The notes under the pieces were generated by a model. That model was given only the letters and a program-made list of their open reading frames with translations, did not search any database and was not told the origin of the DNA. Of a stretch of DNA of 64,000 nt, positions 63,858-64,000 are shown piece after piece. Source of the DNA: Cristatella mucedo (lineage: Eukaryota > Bryozoa > Phylactolaemata > Cristatellidae). A program made the position numbers and the translations under genes. The stretch covers positions 1,912,501 to 1,976,500 of the forward strand of contig WPIO01000055.1 in NCBI GenBank assembly GCA_009760855.2. Reading direction: 5' to 3'. Positions within the stretch are counted from its first letter, which is position 1. Each line of letters begins with the position of its first letter.

Positions 63858-64000
63858 TAATGTATCTCCGTCAGTAATTCCACAAAGTCATAAAGACCAT
63901 GTGGGTGTTACGCAGGAGAGTTTTGTGTAGCGCACTCACAGCCTAAGCGGCTTTCGGTACGCATTCTGTAGCCAACAGACTTCGTCTCACGCAACAAAGA
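63858..64000 (-). mobile_element. LINE-B 3' end, cut by the window edge
   Basis: The minus strand reads GAAGTCTGTTGGCTACAGAA, GCCGCTTAGGCTGTGAGTGC, CACATGGTCTTTATGACTTTG, TGGAATTACTGACGGAGATACATTA, then passes into the 16-bp repeats. Confidence 0.85.

Noticed and set aside
63603-63930. Frames with 16-residue repeats as a repeat protein
   Set aside because: The repeat is open in several frames on both strands because the 16-base unit lacks stops; no start or splice evidence.

Overview
The window looks like nuclear DNA of an animal, probably an invertebrate. It has no operons and no dense coding. It carries GT-AG splice signals, CpG-rich islands, long microsatellites and many broken copies of CR1/L2-type non-LTR retrotransposons with tRNA-derived SINEs. 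I cannot name the species or phylum from sequence alone. Almost all long reading frames are retrotransposon fragments, microsatellite frames or chance frames in GC-rich islands.

Repeats dominate. LINE-A is a CR1/L2-group element with an APE endonuclease, a reverse transcriptase, a 3' UTR ending in a conserved hairpin (AAAGCGCC ... GGGCGCTTT) and an (ATT)n tail. About 40 pieces are present on both strands. The longest is on the minus strand at 25785-28841 and is followed directly by a second partial copy to 30165. A head-to-head pair lies at 18055-19646. LINE-B is a second family seen only as 3' ends (9640, 43823, 49935, 35985, and minus strand at 3480 and 63858). SINE-1 (9034, 11000, 23316, 62675) and SINE-2 (54122, 54279, 39985, 40705, 57275, 13455, 61862) have tRNA-like promoter boxes, and SINE-2 ends in the same hairpin as LINE-A. 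An old LINE nest fills 61080-63400. A short hAT-type element with TIRs like the SPIN/URR1 (Charlie) group of vertebrate genomes lies at 53066-53252. Remnants of a repeated protein-coding family lie at 21940-22960 (+) and 25096-25640 (-).

The best candidates for host genes are two paralogous genes for secreted proteins, in opposite orientation about 11 kb apart. Gene A (+, 56344-58836) has a TATA box, an initiator, a non-coding first exon and a signal-peptide exon (56702-56842), then two candidate downstream exons (57722-57904 and 58651-58836) joined by phase-0 introns. Gene B (-, 45587-46040) has the same promoter words, the same non-coding exon, and a signal-peptide exon of identical length with 33 of 47 residues shared. 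No later exons of gene B were found. The protein family was not recognised.

GC-rich islands at about 2560-3080, 12960-13400, 15150-17960, 39480-40560, 58390-59160 and 60160-60820 could be promoters of genes whose exons I cannot define. The remaining unique stretches hold nothing I can call.
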